The notes: generated by a model from the sequence alone, not told the origin. A stretch of 64,000 bases of DNA from Cupriavidus sp. EM10 (GCF_018729255.1 NZ_CP076061.1:1364001-1428000), one strand, 5' to 3'. Counted from the first letter of the stretch, positions 1 to 8,671 are shown. Numbers and translations: made by a program.

Positions 1-1414
1 GCAGCACGGTCAGCGTCAGGATCACCTTGCCCACGCGCGACAGGAAGATGCGCGCACGTTCCCACAGCCCGATGCCGATATCGCGCGGATTCGGCACGCG
101 GTACGACGGCAGTTCCATGAGCAGCGGATGGTCGGTGCGGTCGCGGCGGAACCACTTCAGCACGTAGGCCACCAGCAGCGCGCTGACGATGCCGGCCACA
201 TACAGCACGAACAGCACCAGGCCCTGCAGGTTGAACAGGCCGGCGACAGTCCGTTCCGGGATGAACGCGCCGATCAGCAGCGCATACACGGGCAGGCGCG
301 CCGAGCAGGTCATCAGGGGCGCCACCAGGATGGTGGTCAGGCGGTCGCGCGGGTCCTGGATCGTGCGCGTGGCCATGATGCCCGGAATCGCGCAGGCAAA
401 GCTCGACAGCAGCGGGATGAACGACCGGCCCGACAGGCCCGCGCCCATCATCAGGCGGTCCAGCAGGAATGCGGCGCGCGGCAGGTAGCCCGATTCCTCC
501 AGCGTGAGGATGAACAGGAACAGGATCAGGATCTGCGGCAGGAATACGATGACGCTGCCAAGGCCGGCGATCAGGCCGTCAACCAGCAGGCTCTTCAGCA
601 TGCCGTCGGGCATCATGCCGCCCAGCCACTCGCCGAAGAAATGCACGCCGCCCTCGATGCCGTCCATCATCGGCTCGGCCCACGAGAACACGGCCTGGAA
701 CATGAAGAACAGCAGCACGGCCAGGATCACCAGGCCGAACACCGGATGCAGCACCACGCGGTCCACGGCGTCGTCGAAGCGCGCGGTGCGCGTCGGCATC
801 GTCACGGCGGCGTCCAGCAGGCGCTTGACCTCGGCGTGGGTATCCAGCTCGGATACGCTGTCGAGTGCCTGCGCCGGCGGCGCGGGCGGCAGGGTCTGGT
901 CGAACAGTTTCACCAGCGCCGCCGCGCCGTCACGCTTGACGGCCACGGTCTGCACCACGGGCACGCCCAGCGCGCGCGACAGGGCGTCGCGGTCGATCAC
1001 GATGCCGCGGCGCGCCGCCGCATCGCTCATGTTGAGTACCACCACCATCGGCAGGCCCAGGCGGCGCAGTTCCAGCACGAAGCGCAGGTGCAGCCGCAGG
1101 TTGGTGGCATCGACCACCGATACCAGCAGGTCGGGGCGCGCCTCGCCGGGCCGCTGGCCCATGCAGACTTCGCGCGTGATGGCTTCGTCCAGGCTGGCCG
1201 AATGCAGGCTGTAAGCGCCGGGCAGGTCCAGGATGCGCACGGTGCGGCCGGCGGGTGAGACGAACTGGCCTTCCTTGCGCTCGACGGTCACGCCGGCGTA
1301 GTTGGCCACCTTCTGGCGGCTGCCGGTCAGGCGGTTGAACAAAGCGGTCTTGCCGCAATTTGGATTCCCGACCAGCGCGATGCGCAAGGCGGAGGCATTC
1401 TGGGCAACTGACAT
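1..1414 (-). CDS. feoB: Ferrous iron transport protein B (C-terminus beyond window)
   Basis: Inner-membrane Fe(II) permease with an N-terminal GTPase domain. I translated the minus strand from ATG 1414 and found about 471 codons open to the window edge, so the C-terminal part is missing. Residues 16-23 form the G1 P-loop GNPNCGKT, the G3 motif DLPG follows near residue 70, and hydrophobic helices begin after residue about 270. A second gate-like hydrophobic block with a conserved SSFACAIPG stretch is present. It lies 34 bases downstream of feoA in the same direction, so the two form a feoAB operon. The upstream region of feoA carries a possible Fur site. Confidence 0.95.
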   Translation of the reverse strand, partial: MSVAQNASALRIALVGNPNCGKTALFNRLTGSRQKVANYAGVTVERKEGQFVSPAGRTVRILDLPGAYSLHSASLDEAITREVCMGQRPGEARPDLLVSVVDATNLRLHLRFVLELRRLGLPMVVVLNMSDAAARRGIVIDRDALSRALGVPVVQTVAVKRDGAAALVKLFDQTLPPAPPAQALDSVSELDTHAEVKRLLDAAVTMPTRTARFDDAVDRVVLHPVFGLVILAVLLFFMFQAVFSWAEPMMDGIEGGVHFFGEWLGGMMPDGMLKSLLVDGLIAGLGSVIVFLPQILILFLFILTLEESGYLPRAAFLLDRLMMGAGLSGRSFIPLLSSFACAIPGIMATRTIQDPRDRLTTILVAPLMTCSARLPVYALLIGAFIPERTVAGLFNLQGLVLFVLYVAGIVSALLVAYVLKWFRRDRTDHPLLMELPSYRVPNPRDIGIGLWERARIFLSRVGKVILTLTVL

Positions 1415-1448
1415 GATGGGATAGGGTCAGGCGAAGGCGGGCGGGCCC

Positions 1449-1766
1449 TCAGGCAATGCGCTGGGCGCCGGAACCGGCGGTGTCGGCCAATTCGGGCTGG
1501 CTTGCCGGCGCGATGCTGGAAACAGAGGCGGTGGCCACTTCCACGACAATGCGGTCGGCCTCCGAGCGGCGCAGCGCAAAGCGCGTGTAGCCAACCTGGG
1601 CGACCAGCGGGTCCTTGCCGAATGGGCCGAAGGTGACGATCTGCACGGATTCGCCGGGCACGAAGCCAAGATCGCGCAGGCGTCGCGCTACGGGGTCGTT
1701 GGGGGTGGAATCGTCCACCGACTTCACGATGGCGACCGTGCGCCGGGGCAGTTCAGACAACCGCAT
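1449..1766 (-). CDS. feoA: Ferrous iron transport protein A (SH3-like)
   Basis: Small cytoplasmic partner of FeoB, 105 residues. The start is set at the ATG that gives MRLSELPRRT; an upstream extension in frame exists but does not look like FeoA. The protein has the family's typical order: an N-terminal MRLSEL start, a central RRLRDLGFVPGESV stretch characteristic of FeoA beta strands, and a C-terminal FALRRSEADRIVVE segment. The tail after residue about 80 is longer than in many FeoA proteins. It sits directly upstream of feoB and is divergent from the ECF sigma gene. Confidence 0.93.
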   Translation of the reverse strand: MRLSELPRRTVAIVKSVDDSTPNDPVARRLRDLGFVPGESVQIVTFGPFGKDPLVAQVGYTRFALRRSEADRIVVEVATASVSSIAPASQPELADTAGSGAQRIA

Positions 1767-1827
1767 ATGCTTCCAGTCCAGGGGCGGGATCGCCGCCACG
1801 CGACAGGGAAATCCTGTCGGGGTACGT

Positions 1828-1850
1828 AAATAGAAATCGTTCTCGATTGT
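1828..1850 (-). promoter_or_regulatory. Possible Fur box upstream of feoAB
   Basis: On the minus strand the bases read GAGAACGATTTCTATTT, an A/T-rich island in GC-rich DNA about 65-85 bases upstream of the feoA start. It resembles a degenerate Fur 7-1-7 site. Fur control of feo operons is well known, but the match is imperfect and this is an inference. Confidence 0.4.
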
Positions 1851-1910
1851 ATAGCATTCACGCCAATTGCGCGCTGAAGCCACACCGTTGTTAACTGTTT
1901 GTCATGGGGA

Positions 1911-1938
1911 GGGAATATTTACGCCGGCCAGCCGTATA
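1911..1938 (+). promoter_or_regulatory. Putative ECF-type promoter of the sigma/anti-sigma operon
   Basis: GGGAAT at 1911-1916 and CGTATA at 1933-1938 are separated by 16 bases and end 38 bases before the sigma factor ATG. A GGAAT-type -35 with a CGTAT-type -10 is a pattern recognised by several ECF sigma factors, so autoregulation is likely. It is inferred from motif form and position only. Confidence 0.45.
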
Positions 1939-1976
1939 CCGTGTAACGACATTCCCGCCCTGCTGCCCCGCGACCG

Positions 1977-2495
1977 ATGGACAACGATTTCTCAGACGAC
2001 GCGCTGCGTGAAGTGATTCCCAGGCTGCGCCGCTTTGCGGTGTCGCTGACGCGGAACGAAGCCAGCGCCGATGACCTGGTACAGGCGTGCCTGGAACGCG
2101 CGCTGTCGCGCCGTGTGACGCGGCAGGCCGGCGGCGACCTGCGCGCCTGGCTGTTTTCGATCCTCTATCGCCTGTTCGTCGACGGGCAGCGCCGCGCCAA
2201 GCGGTATGCGGGGTTGCTGACGCTGTTCGGGGTCGGCAGCGACGAGGACAGCGCGCCTTCCACCGAGGATGTGGTGCTGACCCGCTCGGCGCTGGACGGC
2301 TTCAACCGGCTGTCGGCCGAACAGCGCGCGCTGCTGATGCTGGTCACCGTGGAAGGACTCAGCTACCAGGAAGCCGCCGATGCGCTCGACGTGCCAATTG
2401 GCACCGTCATGTCGCGTATCTCGCGGGCGCGCAAGGCGCTGCGTGAACTCACGGACGGCAAGGTCGTCCAACCACCGCTGCAGGTCCTCAAATGA
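1977..2495 (+). CDS. ECF-family RNA polymerase sigma factor
   Basis: A 172-residue sigma-70 family protein of the short extracytoplasmic function type. The N-terminal half has region 2 features (ASADDLVQACLERAL, then DLRAWLFSILYRLFVD). The C-terminal half has region 4 with the helix-turn-helix stretch LSYQEAADALDVPIGTVMSR. Its stop codon overlaps the start of the next gene, an anti-sigma factor, by four bases (ATGA), so the pair is translationally coupled. A possible self-recognised promoter lies just upstream. The inducing signal cannot be read from the sequence. Confidence 0.92.
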   Translation: MDNDFSDDALREVIPRLRRFAVSLTRNEASADDLVQACLERALSRRVTRQAGGDLRAWLFSILYRLFVDGQRRAKRYAGLLTLFGVGSDEDSAPSTEDVVLTRSALDGFNRLSAEQRALLMLVTVEGLSYQEAADALDVPIGTVMSRISRARKALRELTDGKVVQPPLQVLK

Positions 2496-3259
2496 ATACC
2501 CTGATGCCCACCGAACCGGAACTCCACGCCTACGTCGACGGAGAACTGGATGCGACACGGCGTGCGCAGATCGACGCACTGGTCGCCAGCCATCCGGAGC
2601 TGGCGCGCGACGTGGAGCAGATCCGTCAGGACATGCAGCGCCTGCGCGCCAGCATGGAACCGCCGCCGCCCGACACGCCGGCCAGGCTCGACCCGTTCCG
2701 CATCCGCCGCGGCCTGCGCGACCGCCTGCGGCACCGCGCAGCCATCGCCGCATCGCTGGTGATGGCGCTGGCGGTTGGCGGCATGGGCGGCTGGCAGACG
2801 CGCGAGATCGCGCTGCGCCAGAGCTATCCGCCGATGGCCGATGCCATGTCGGCCTATCGCCTGTTCGCGGTCAGCGCCACGCCGCAGATGGTCGACGTGA
2901 AGGTCGATGCCGGGGCCAACGATGCGCGCGAGCTTCAGGCATGGCTGAATCGCCATTTTGTGCAGCCGGCGCAGTTGCCAGATTTTTCGACCTACGGATT
3001 CCGCCCCGTGGGCGGACGCCTGATGTCGACCGAGCAGGGCCCGGCCGCGATGATCCTGTACCAGAACCCGCAGATGCAGGCGATTGTTTACTACGTGCGT
3101 CCGCAGGGTGACCTGCGTCTGCGTAACGGCTCGCGCACCGAGGGCAACCTGATGGCGCAGTACTGGCGCAATGGCCGCTACCTGTATGCCGTGGTAAGTC
3201 CCACCGACAACCCGGCCGCGCTGCCCGTGCAGCGTGCCGTTGCGCCGGGCGATACCTGA
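2492..3259 (+). CDS. Transmembrane anti-sigma factor
   Basis: A 255-residue single-pass membrane protein that follows the ECF sigma gene with an ATGA overlap. Residues 1-60 form a short cytoplasmic helical domain (ELHAYVDGELDATRRAQI) typical of sigma-binding anti-sigma domains. A hydrophobic helix follows around residues 88-105 (AAIAASLVMALAVGGMGGW), and about 145 residues remain outside. I see no HxxxCxxC zinc motif, so it is not a classic ZAS-type factor. It presumably sequesters the upstream sigma factor at the inner membrane until an envelope signal releases it. Confidence 0.85.
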   Translation: MNTLMPTEPELHAYVDGELDATRRAQIDALVASHPELARDVEQIRQDMQRLRASMEPPPPDTPARLDPFRIRRGLRDRLRHRAAIAASLVMALAVGGMGGWQTREIALRQSYPPMADAMSAYRLFAVSATPQMVDVKVDAGANDARELQAWLNRHFVQPAQLPDFSTYGFRPVGGRLMSTEQGPAAMILYQNPQMQAIVYYVRPQGDLRLRNGSRTEGNLMAQYWRNGRYLYAVVSPTDNPAALPVQRAVAPGDT

Positions 3260-3440
3260 TAAGCGCCGACGCGACCGTTCACCGACGGCGCTTAATCTAA
3301 GGGATTACCCCGCGTGGCGCATGAATCGCCTCCGTGACGGGGTTTTCCTTGCGAATAACACGTTTGCGGTATTGGTACGGCGCACCCCGCCGGCATACAG
3401 TTCAAGCACGCTGAACACCCCGTTCCACGCGTACTTCAGA
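3260..3440 (+). other. Structured intergenic region, possible small RNA or long 3' leader
   Basis: No gene is seen between the anti-sigma stop and the next terminator. The stretch is rich in potential hairpins: AAGCGCCG at 3261-3268 with its complement at 3286-3293; a GC-rich stem at 3308-3342 followed by TTTT; and GTTCA/TGAAC arms around 3401-3418. It ends at the strong terminator at 3441. It may be the 3' untranslated end of the sigma operon or a separate small RNA; the sequence does not decide. Confidence 0.3.
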
Positions 3441-3469
3441 GCCACTGGTCCCTGGACCGGTGGCTTTTT
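3441..3469 (+). terminator. Rho-independent terminator
   Basis: GCCACTGGTCC at 3441-3451 pairs with GGACCGGTGGC at 3454-3464 (one G-U pair), followed by TTTTT on the plus strand. It ends transcription from the sigma/anti-sigma side and faces the convergent LysR gene, which stops at 3489. Confidence 0.85.
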
Positions 3470-3488
3470 CTTTGGCCGGTGCCTGCAG

Positions 3489-4382
3489 CTAGATGCCGGC
3501 CTGCGCGGCTGCCGTCCTGACCGTCGCCACGAAGTGGTCGCGCGCCGGATGGTCGGGCGCCTGCTTCCACACGCAATAGACCTCCGACGGCACCGTGGCG
3601 TCGGCCAGAGGCCGGAACGCCGCCCCCGCCATGCCGGACCGTGCCATCGCGGCCGGCACCACGGCCACGCCCATCCCTTGCGATACCAGCGACACCACTG
3701 ACAGCCAGTGGCGCACTTCATGGCGGATGCGCGGGTAGAAGCCTTGCGCGGCGCACATGTCGAAGATGCGGCTGTAGTAGTCGGGCGATGCCTTGCGCGA
3801 GAACAGCACGAACGGCTCGCCGCGCAAGTCCGTCAGCGCGACGGAGGCTTGCCCGGTCAGCGGATGGTCGGCCGGCATGCAGCAGACGAACGGTTCGGAA
3901 TGCGCCAGCGTGGCCGCCAGTCCATCTGGCACCCGGCTGGTGTGGACGAAGCCGGCATCGAGTTCGCCGTGCAGCAGCGCGTCGATCTGTTCCTGCGAAT
4001 TGAGTTCGGTCAGGGCCACATGGATGCCCGGATAGCGACCCTGGAATTCCTGTAGCCGCTGCGGCAGCCCCCGATACAGCATCGATCCGACAAATCCCAC
4101 CCGGAGCCTGCCCACTGCGCCGGCCTCGATCTCACGTGCCAGCAGCCGCGCCGATTCGGCCTGCGCCAGCAACGCAATGGCCGATTCCTGAAAAGCGCGT
4201 CCGGCGGCGGTCAGGCGCACGCCCCGGCTATCGCGCTCGAACAGCCGGGCCCCGACCGAGGCCTCAAGCTGCTGGATGTTGAGCGACAGCGGCGGCTGGG
4301 AAATCGACAGGCGCCGGGCGGCGCGGCCGAAGTGCAGTTCCTCAGCCAGAACGAGGAAGTAACGCAGGTGACGAAATTCCAT
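3489..4382 (-). CDS. LysR-family transcriptional regulator
   Basis: A 297-residue LysR regulator. The winged helix-turn-helix is at residues 1-60 (FGRAARRLSISQPPLSLNIQ), followed by the linker helix and the effector-binding fold (GRLRVGFVGSMLYRG, SQGMGVAVVP). It is divergent from the acyl-CoA dehydrogenase/Bug receptor/CoA-transferase operon, the usual arrangement for a LysR activator and its target. A perfect palindrome of T-N11-A type begins only five bases upstream of its own ATG, which suggests autoregulation. The effector is unknown but is probably an intermediate of the adjacent pathway. Confidence 0.9.
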   Translation of the reverse strand: MEFRHLRYFLVLAEELHFGRAARRLSISQPPLSLNIQQLEASVGARLFERDSRGVRLTAAGRAFQESAIALLAQAESARLLAREIEAGAVGRLRVGFVGSMLYRGLPQRLQEFQGRYPGIHVALTELNSQEQIDALLHGELDAGFVHTSRVPDGLAATLAHSEPFVCCMPADHPLTGQASVALTDLRGEPFVLFSRKASPDYYSRIFDMCAAQGFYPRIRHEVRHWLSVVSLVSQGMGVAVVPAAMARSGMAGAAFRPLADATVPSEVYCVWKQAPDHPARDHFVATVRTAAAQAGI

Positions 4383-4386
4383 GGCG

Positions 4387-4424
4387 ATACAAATTTTGTA
4401 TTGATCAAGTCAATTTTAGAATTG
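4387..4424. promoter_or_regulatory. Putative LysR operator pair
   Basis: ATACAAA at 4387-4393 and TTTGTAT at 4395-4401 form a perfect palindrome around one base and contain the LysR T-N11-A pattern. A second, shorter palindrome (CAATT at 4411-4415, AATTG at 4420-4424) follows. Both lie in the A/T-rich divergent intergenic region, the normal place for a LysR-controlled promoter. Confidence 0.6.
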
Positions 4425-4507
4425 GACGCGAATCGTTGGCGATCAAATAATGGATCCCAAACCATCCCGCCCCGTTCTGCAGGGCAGGGAGTCTCCGGAG
4501 ACACCGC

Positions 4508-6313
4508 ATGCCGACCCGCGCCACCCGCCCCGCCGCATCGCAACCCGCGCCTCACATGCAGGCCCAGCCAGACGCCCATCCCGTGCCCGATCGCCACGGA
4601 TCGAGCCTGTTCGCGGCGGACCCCGACCTGCGCGCGCTGCTGCCGCTGTACCTGCCCGCCGACCTGTTCAACCACCTGCTGCCGCATCTGGAACGCATGG
4701 GCGCGCTGGCCGGCGGCGTGCTGGACGAACTGGCCAATGTGGCCGATCACGAGCCGCCCACGCTGTCGCACCGCACACGCACCGGCCTGGACGCCCAGCG
4801 CATCCACAAGCATCCGGCCTACGTGGAACTGGAACGCGTGGCGTTCTCGGAATTCGGCCTTGCCGCCGCGTCGCATCGCGGCGGGGTGCTGGGCTGGGAC
4901 AAACCGATGCCGCCGGCGGCCAAGTACGCGCTGACCTATCTGTTCGTGCAGGCCGAGTTTGGCCTGTGCTGCCCGCTGTCGATGACCGATTCGCTGACGC
5001 GCACGCTGCGCAAGTTCGGCGATCCGGCGCTGGTCGACCGCTTCCTGCCCAACCTGACCACGCAGGTGTTCGACGACCTGTACCAGGGCGCGATGTTCAT
5101 GACCGAACAGGGCGCCGGCTCCGACGTGGCCGCCACCGCCACGCGGGCGATCCGCGACCCCGAGGCCGAAGGCGGCTGGCGACTGGTGGGCGACAAGTGG
5201 TTCTGCTCCAACCCCGATGCCGCGCTGGCCATGGTGCTGGCGCGCGTGGAAGAAGCCGATGGCTCGGCCATCGACGGCATCAAGGGCGTGTCGCTGTTCC
5301 TGCTGCCGCGCAACCTGGCCGATGGCAGTGCCAACCACTACCGGATCATCCGCCTCAAGGACAAGCTCGGCACCCGCTCGATGGCCAGCGGCGAAATCCG
5401 CCTCGAAGGCGCGCACGCCTACCTGGTGGGCGAGCCCGGCCGCGGCTTCGTGCAGATGGCCGACATGATCAACAATTCGCGGCTGTCCAACGGCGTGCGC
5501 GCGGCCGGCCTGATGCGCCGCGCGCTGACCGAGGGCCAGTTCATCGCCCGCGAACGCCGCGCCTTTGGCAAGCGGCTGGCCGACATGCCGCTGATGCGCC
5601 GCCAACTGCTCAAGCTCACGCTGCCCACCGAGCAGGCGCGCACGATGGTCTTCCAGACCGCCGAAGCACTGCGCCGCGCCGATGCCGGGGAGGCCGACGC
5701 CTATCCGCTGATGCGCGTGCTGACGCCGCTGATCAAGTTCCGCGCCTGCCGCGACGCCCGCAAGGTAACGGGCGATGCGATGGAGATTCGTGGCGGCTGC
5801 GGCTATATCGAGGAATGGAGCGATCCGCGCCTGGTGCGCGACGCCCATCTGGGATCGATCTGGGAGGGCACCAGCAATATCGTCGCGCTCGACGTGCTGC
5901 GCGCGATTCGCCGCGAAGGCTCGCTGCCGGTGCTGCAGGCCCATCTGGCCGGGCTGCTGCAGGACACCCCGATGCAGGCGCACGCGCGCGAGGTCTTCAC
6001 CGCCGCCATCGCCAATGCCGCGGCCCTGGCCGCGCGTGCGGCCGATGCCGGCGCCGATGGCGACGTGCTGGCCCGCCAGGCGGCGTCGGCGCTCTATCAC
6101 GTGACCAGCGCGGTGGCGATGGCCTGGGAAGCTGGCCGTATCGGATCGGTGCGCCGCATGCGGCTGGCGCAGCTGGTGCTGGTGCATCGCGTGCTGCCGC
6201 AGGACCCGCTGGGCGGCGGCACCGAGCCCGAGTGGCTGGCCGACACCGTGGCAGCGCCCGCCGATGGCGCGGTGCGCGCGGCGGGCGCCGTCGACCAGGT
6301 CAACGTGTTCTGA
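4508..6313 (+). CDS. Acyl-CoA dehydrogenase, AidB/long C-terminal type
   Basis: A 601-residue flavin-dependent acyl-CoA dehydrogenase. The length and the order of parts match the AidB-like group rather than the 380-residue short forms: an N-terminal helical domain, the FAD/substrate motif MTEQGAGSDVAATATRA near residue 200, and the C-terminal signature GGCGYIEEWSDPRLVRDA followed by WEGTSNIVALDVL near residue 455. A further C-terminal helical extension follows. The start follows a CCGGAGA ribosome site; an in-frame ATG at 4556 is an alternative. It is the first gene of an operon with a Bug receptor and a CoA-transferase, so it probably oxidises a CoA thioester made in that pathway. Confidence 0.9.
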   Translation: MPTRATRPAASQPAPHMQAQPDAHPVPDRHGSSLFAADPDLRALLPLYLPADLFNHLLPHLERMGALAGGVLDELANVADHEPPTLSHRTRTGLDAQRIHKHPAYVELERVAFSEFGLAAASHRGGVLGWDKPMPPAAKYALTYLFVQAEFGLCCPLSMTDSLTRTLRKFGDPALVDRFLPNLTTQVFDDLYQGAMFMTEQGAGSDVAATATRAIRDPEAEGGWRLVGDKWFCSNPDAALAMVLARVEEADGSAIDGIKGVSLFLLPRNLADGSANHYRIIRLKDKLGTRSMASGEIRLEGAHAYLVGEPGRGFVQMADMINNSRLSNGVRAAGLMRRALTEGQFIARERRAFGKRLADMPLMRRQLLKLTLPTEQARTMVFQTAEALRRADAGEADAYPLMRVLTPLIKFRACRDARKVTGDAMEIRGGCGYIEEWSDPRLVRDAHLGSIWEGTSNIVALDVLRAIRREGSLPVLQAHLAGLLQDTPMQAHAREVFTAAIANAAALAARAADAGADGDVLARQAASALYHVTSAVAMAWEAGRIGSVRRMRLAQLVLVHRVLPQDPLGGGTEPEWLADTVAAPADGAVRAAGAVDQVNVF

Positions 6314-6425
6314 TCGCCTGAGATTTGAAGTTCTGATGTTCTGAATCAGGCGCGGCCCCGATTTGCGCCTACCAGCGCCCACCCGCGCCCACACCTATAA
6401 GAAGCTTCACCGGAGACAACGCATC

Positions 6426-7424
6426 ATGCCCCAATGGCACCGCCGCGCGGCCCTGGCCGCCTACGCCTCGATGGCCGCCTGCACGCTGTTCGCAACGGCT
6501 ACCCCCGCCTTCGCGCAAAAGGATTTCCCGAGCAAGCCCATCATGCTGGTGGTGACCTACCCGCCGGGCGGCCCCACCGATGCCATGGCCCGCACGCTGG
6601 CCGCCGCGCTGAAGAACAGCCTGGGCCAGCCCGTGGTGGTGGAAAACCGCGCCGGCGCCGGCGGCAATATCGGCGCCGAGGCAGTGGCGCGGGCCGAGCC
6701 CGACGGCTACACGCTGATGTTCGGCACGTCGGCGCCGCTGGCCATCAATGTGAGCCTGTATCGCAAGATCAACTACGACCCGGTCAAGAGCTTCGCGCCG
6801 GTGATCCAGATCGGCCAGCTGCCCAACGTGCTGGTGGTGAACGCGGCCGTGCCCGCGAAGAACGTGCAGGAGCTGATCGCCTACGGCAAGGCGCATCCGG
6901 GCAAGCTGAGCTATGCGTCGTCGGGCAACGGAGCGTCGTCGCACCTGGCCGGCGTGCTGTTCAACAACCTGGCCGGCACCGACTTCCAGCATGTGCCCTA
7001 CAAGGGCACCGGCCCGGCGCTGAACGACCTGCTGGGCGGCCAGGTCAGCATGACGTTCACCGACGTGCTGACGGCGCTGCCGTTCATCAAGAGCGGCAAG
7101 GTGCGCGCGCTGGGCGTGACCACCAAGGGCCGCTCGCAGGCGCTGCCCGACGTGCCGACCGTGGCCGAGCAGGGTGTTGCCGGGTTCGATGTTTCGGTAT
7201 TCTTTGGCGTGGTGGCACCGGCGGGAACGCCGCCCGCCGTCATCGGCAAGCTGAACCATGCGTTCGCCGATGCGCTGCAGCAGCCCGAAGTCCGCAAGAC
7301 GCTGCTGGCGCAGGGGTTGGAACTGGCGCCGTCCACGACGCCGGAGCAACTGGGCAACTTCGTGAAGGCCGAGGTCGGCAAGTGGCGTACCGTCGTGCAG
7401 AAGTCCGGCGCCCAGCTGGACTGA
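6426..7424 (+). CDS. Bug-family tripartite tricarboxylate transporter receptor (TctC-like)
   Basis: A 332-residue periplasmic solute-binding protein. The start is placed at ATG 6426, behind a CCGGAGAC ribosome site. A signal peptide runs to about residue 35, ending in ATPAFAQ. The mature part begins KDFPSKPIMLVVTYPPGG and contains VENRAGAGGNIGAEAVA and VPTVAEQGV, all hallmarks of the Bug family that is greatly expanded in Bordetella and Cupriavidus. No tctA/tctB membrane genes are adjacent, so it may work with a distant transporter or act in sensing. It likely binds the carboxylic acid used by the flanking CoA-transferase. Confidence 0.92.
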   Translation: MPQWHRRAALAAYASMAACTLFATATPAFAQKDFPSKPIMLVVTYPPGGPTDAMARTLAAALKNSLGQPVVVENRAGAGGNIGAEAVARAEPDGYTLMFGTSAPLAINVSLYRKINYDPVKSFAPVIQIGQLPNVLVVNAAVPAKNVQELIAYGKAHPGKLSYASSGNGASSHLAGVLFNNLAGTDFQHVPYKGTGPALNDLLGGQVSMTFTDVLTALPFIKSGKVRALGVTTKGRSQALPDVPTVAEQGVAGFDVSVFFGVVAPAGTPPAVIGKLNHAFADALQQPEVRKTLLAQGLELAPSTTPEQLGNFVKAEVGKWRTVVQKSGAQLD

Positions 7425-7456
7425 CATAACGACAAGCAGCATCACAAGGAAGAGAC

Positions 7457-8605
7457 ATGACGCCATCCCAATCCGGCAAGAGCGGCGCGCTGGCCGGCAT
7501 CCGCGTAGTGGATTTGTCACGCATCCTGGGCGGCCCGTTCTGCGGCCAGATCCTGGGCGATCACGGGGCCGACGTACTGAAGATCGAACCGCCCCAGGGC
7601 GACGACACGCGCACCTGGGGGCCGCCGTTCCGCGACGGCGTGGCGTCGTACTACTTCGGGCTGAACCGCAACAAGCGCGTGATGAAGCTGGACCTGACCG
7701 CCGACGCCGACCGCGAGGTGCTGATGGCCCTGCTGGCCGACGCCGACGTGCTGGTCGAGAACTTCAAGACCGGCACCATGGAGAAGTGGGGGCTGGGCTA
7801 CGACACGCTGTCGCAGCGCTTTCCGCGCCTGGTGCATTGCCGCGTGTCGGGCTTCGGCGCCGATGGCCCGCTGGGCGGCCTGCCCGGCTATGACGCGGCG
7901 ATCCAGGCCATGGCCGGCATCATGAGCATCAACGGCGAGCCCGACGGCGACCCGCTGCGCGTGGGTTTGCCGGTGGTCGACATGGTGACGGGCCTGAACG
8001 CCGCGCTGGGCGTTCTGCTGGCGCTGCAGGAGCGCGAGCGCAGCGGGCGCGGGCAGTTTGTCGAGGCGGCGCTGTACGACTCGGGCCTGTCGCTGCTGCA
8101 TCCGCATGCGGCCAACTGGTTCATGAGCGGCAAGACGCCGGGCCGCACCGGCAACGCGCATCCGAACATCTATCCGTACGACACCGTGGCCACGGCCACC
8201 GATCCGATCTTCCTGGCGGTGGGCAACGACCGGCAGTTCCGCATTTTCTGCGCACACATCGGCGTGGCCGAACTGGCCGATGACGAGCGCTTTGCCACGG
8301 CTGGCGCGCGCTCGGTCAACCGGGCGCAACTGAAGGGCACGCTGGAATCGAAGCTGGCGGCGTGGGACGGCAAGGCGCTGGCCGACGAACTGTCGGCGGC
8401 CGGCGTGCCGTGCGCCCCGGTGCTGTCGGTGCCCGATGCGCTGACGCATCCGCACACGGCCCACCGCGAGATGGTGGTGGAGATGCCCGGCGGCTACAAG
8501 GGCCTGGGCGCCCCGGTCAAGCTGAGCCGCACCCCGGCGACATACCGGTTTGCGCCGTTGACCGAGGGGAATGCTTTCCTGCCGAGGGAAGCAGCGAACG
8601 ATTGA
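7457..8605 (+). CDS. CaiB/BaiF family CoA-transferase
   Basis: A 382-residue class III CoA-transferase, which moves CoA between carboxylic acids through an aspartyl-CoA anhydride. The start ATG follows a GGAAGAGAC ribosome site. Family signatures include IRVVDLSRILGGPFCGQILG near the N-terminus, the ADVLKIEPPQGDDTR stretch, and the GYDAAIQAMAGIMSINGEPD region holding the expected active-site Asp. It is the third gene of the operon with the acyl-CoA dehydrogenase and Bug receptor, and probably activates the imported acid. The substrate cannot be named. Confidence 0.93.
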   Translation: MTPSQSGKSGALAGIRVVDLSRILGGPFCGQILGDHGADVLKIEPPQGDDTRTWGPPFRDGVASYYFGLNRNKRVMKLDLTADADREVLMALLADADVLVENFKTGTMEKWGLGYDTLSQRFPRLVHCRVSGFGADGPLGGLPGYDAAIQAMAGIMSINGEPDGDPLRVGLPVVDMVTGLNAALGVLLALQERERSGRGQFVEAALYDSGLSLLHPHAANWFMSGKTPGRTGNAHPNIYPYDTVATATDPIFLAVGNDRQFRIFCAHIGVAELADDERFATAGARSVNRAQLKGTLESKLAAWDGKALADELSAAGVPCAPVLSVPDALTHPHTAHREMVVEMPGGYKGLGAPVKLSRTPATYRFAPLTEGNAFLPREAAND

Positions 8606-8621
8606 GCGATTACCCGGGTTT

Positions 8622-8654
8622 GCTCCCCTCTCCCATTGCATGGGAGAGGGGAGC
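8622..8654. repeat. Perfect 14-bp inverted repeat between convergent genes
   Basis: GCTCCCCTCTCCCA at 8622-8635 pairs perfectly with TGGGAGAGGGGAGC at 8641-8654 around TTGCA. It lies between the convergent CoA-transferase and lldP genes. It lacks a T-run, so it is either a bidirectional termination or mRNA-stability hairpin or a copy of a dispersed REP-like element. Confidence 0.7.
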
Positions 8655-8671
8655 TGACCAGCAGCGATCGA

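Noticed and set aside
4211..6394. 727-codon minus-strand open frame
   Set aside because: It is antisense to the well-supported acyl-CoA dehydrogenase and runs on into the LysR gene in another frame; the His/Gln/Arg-rich translation is typical of shadow frames in GC-rich DNA.
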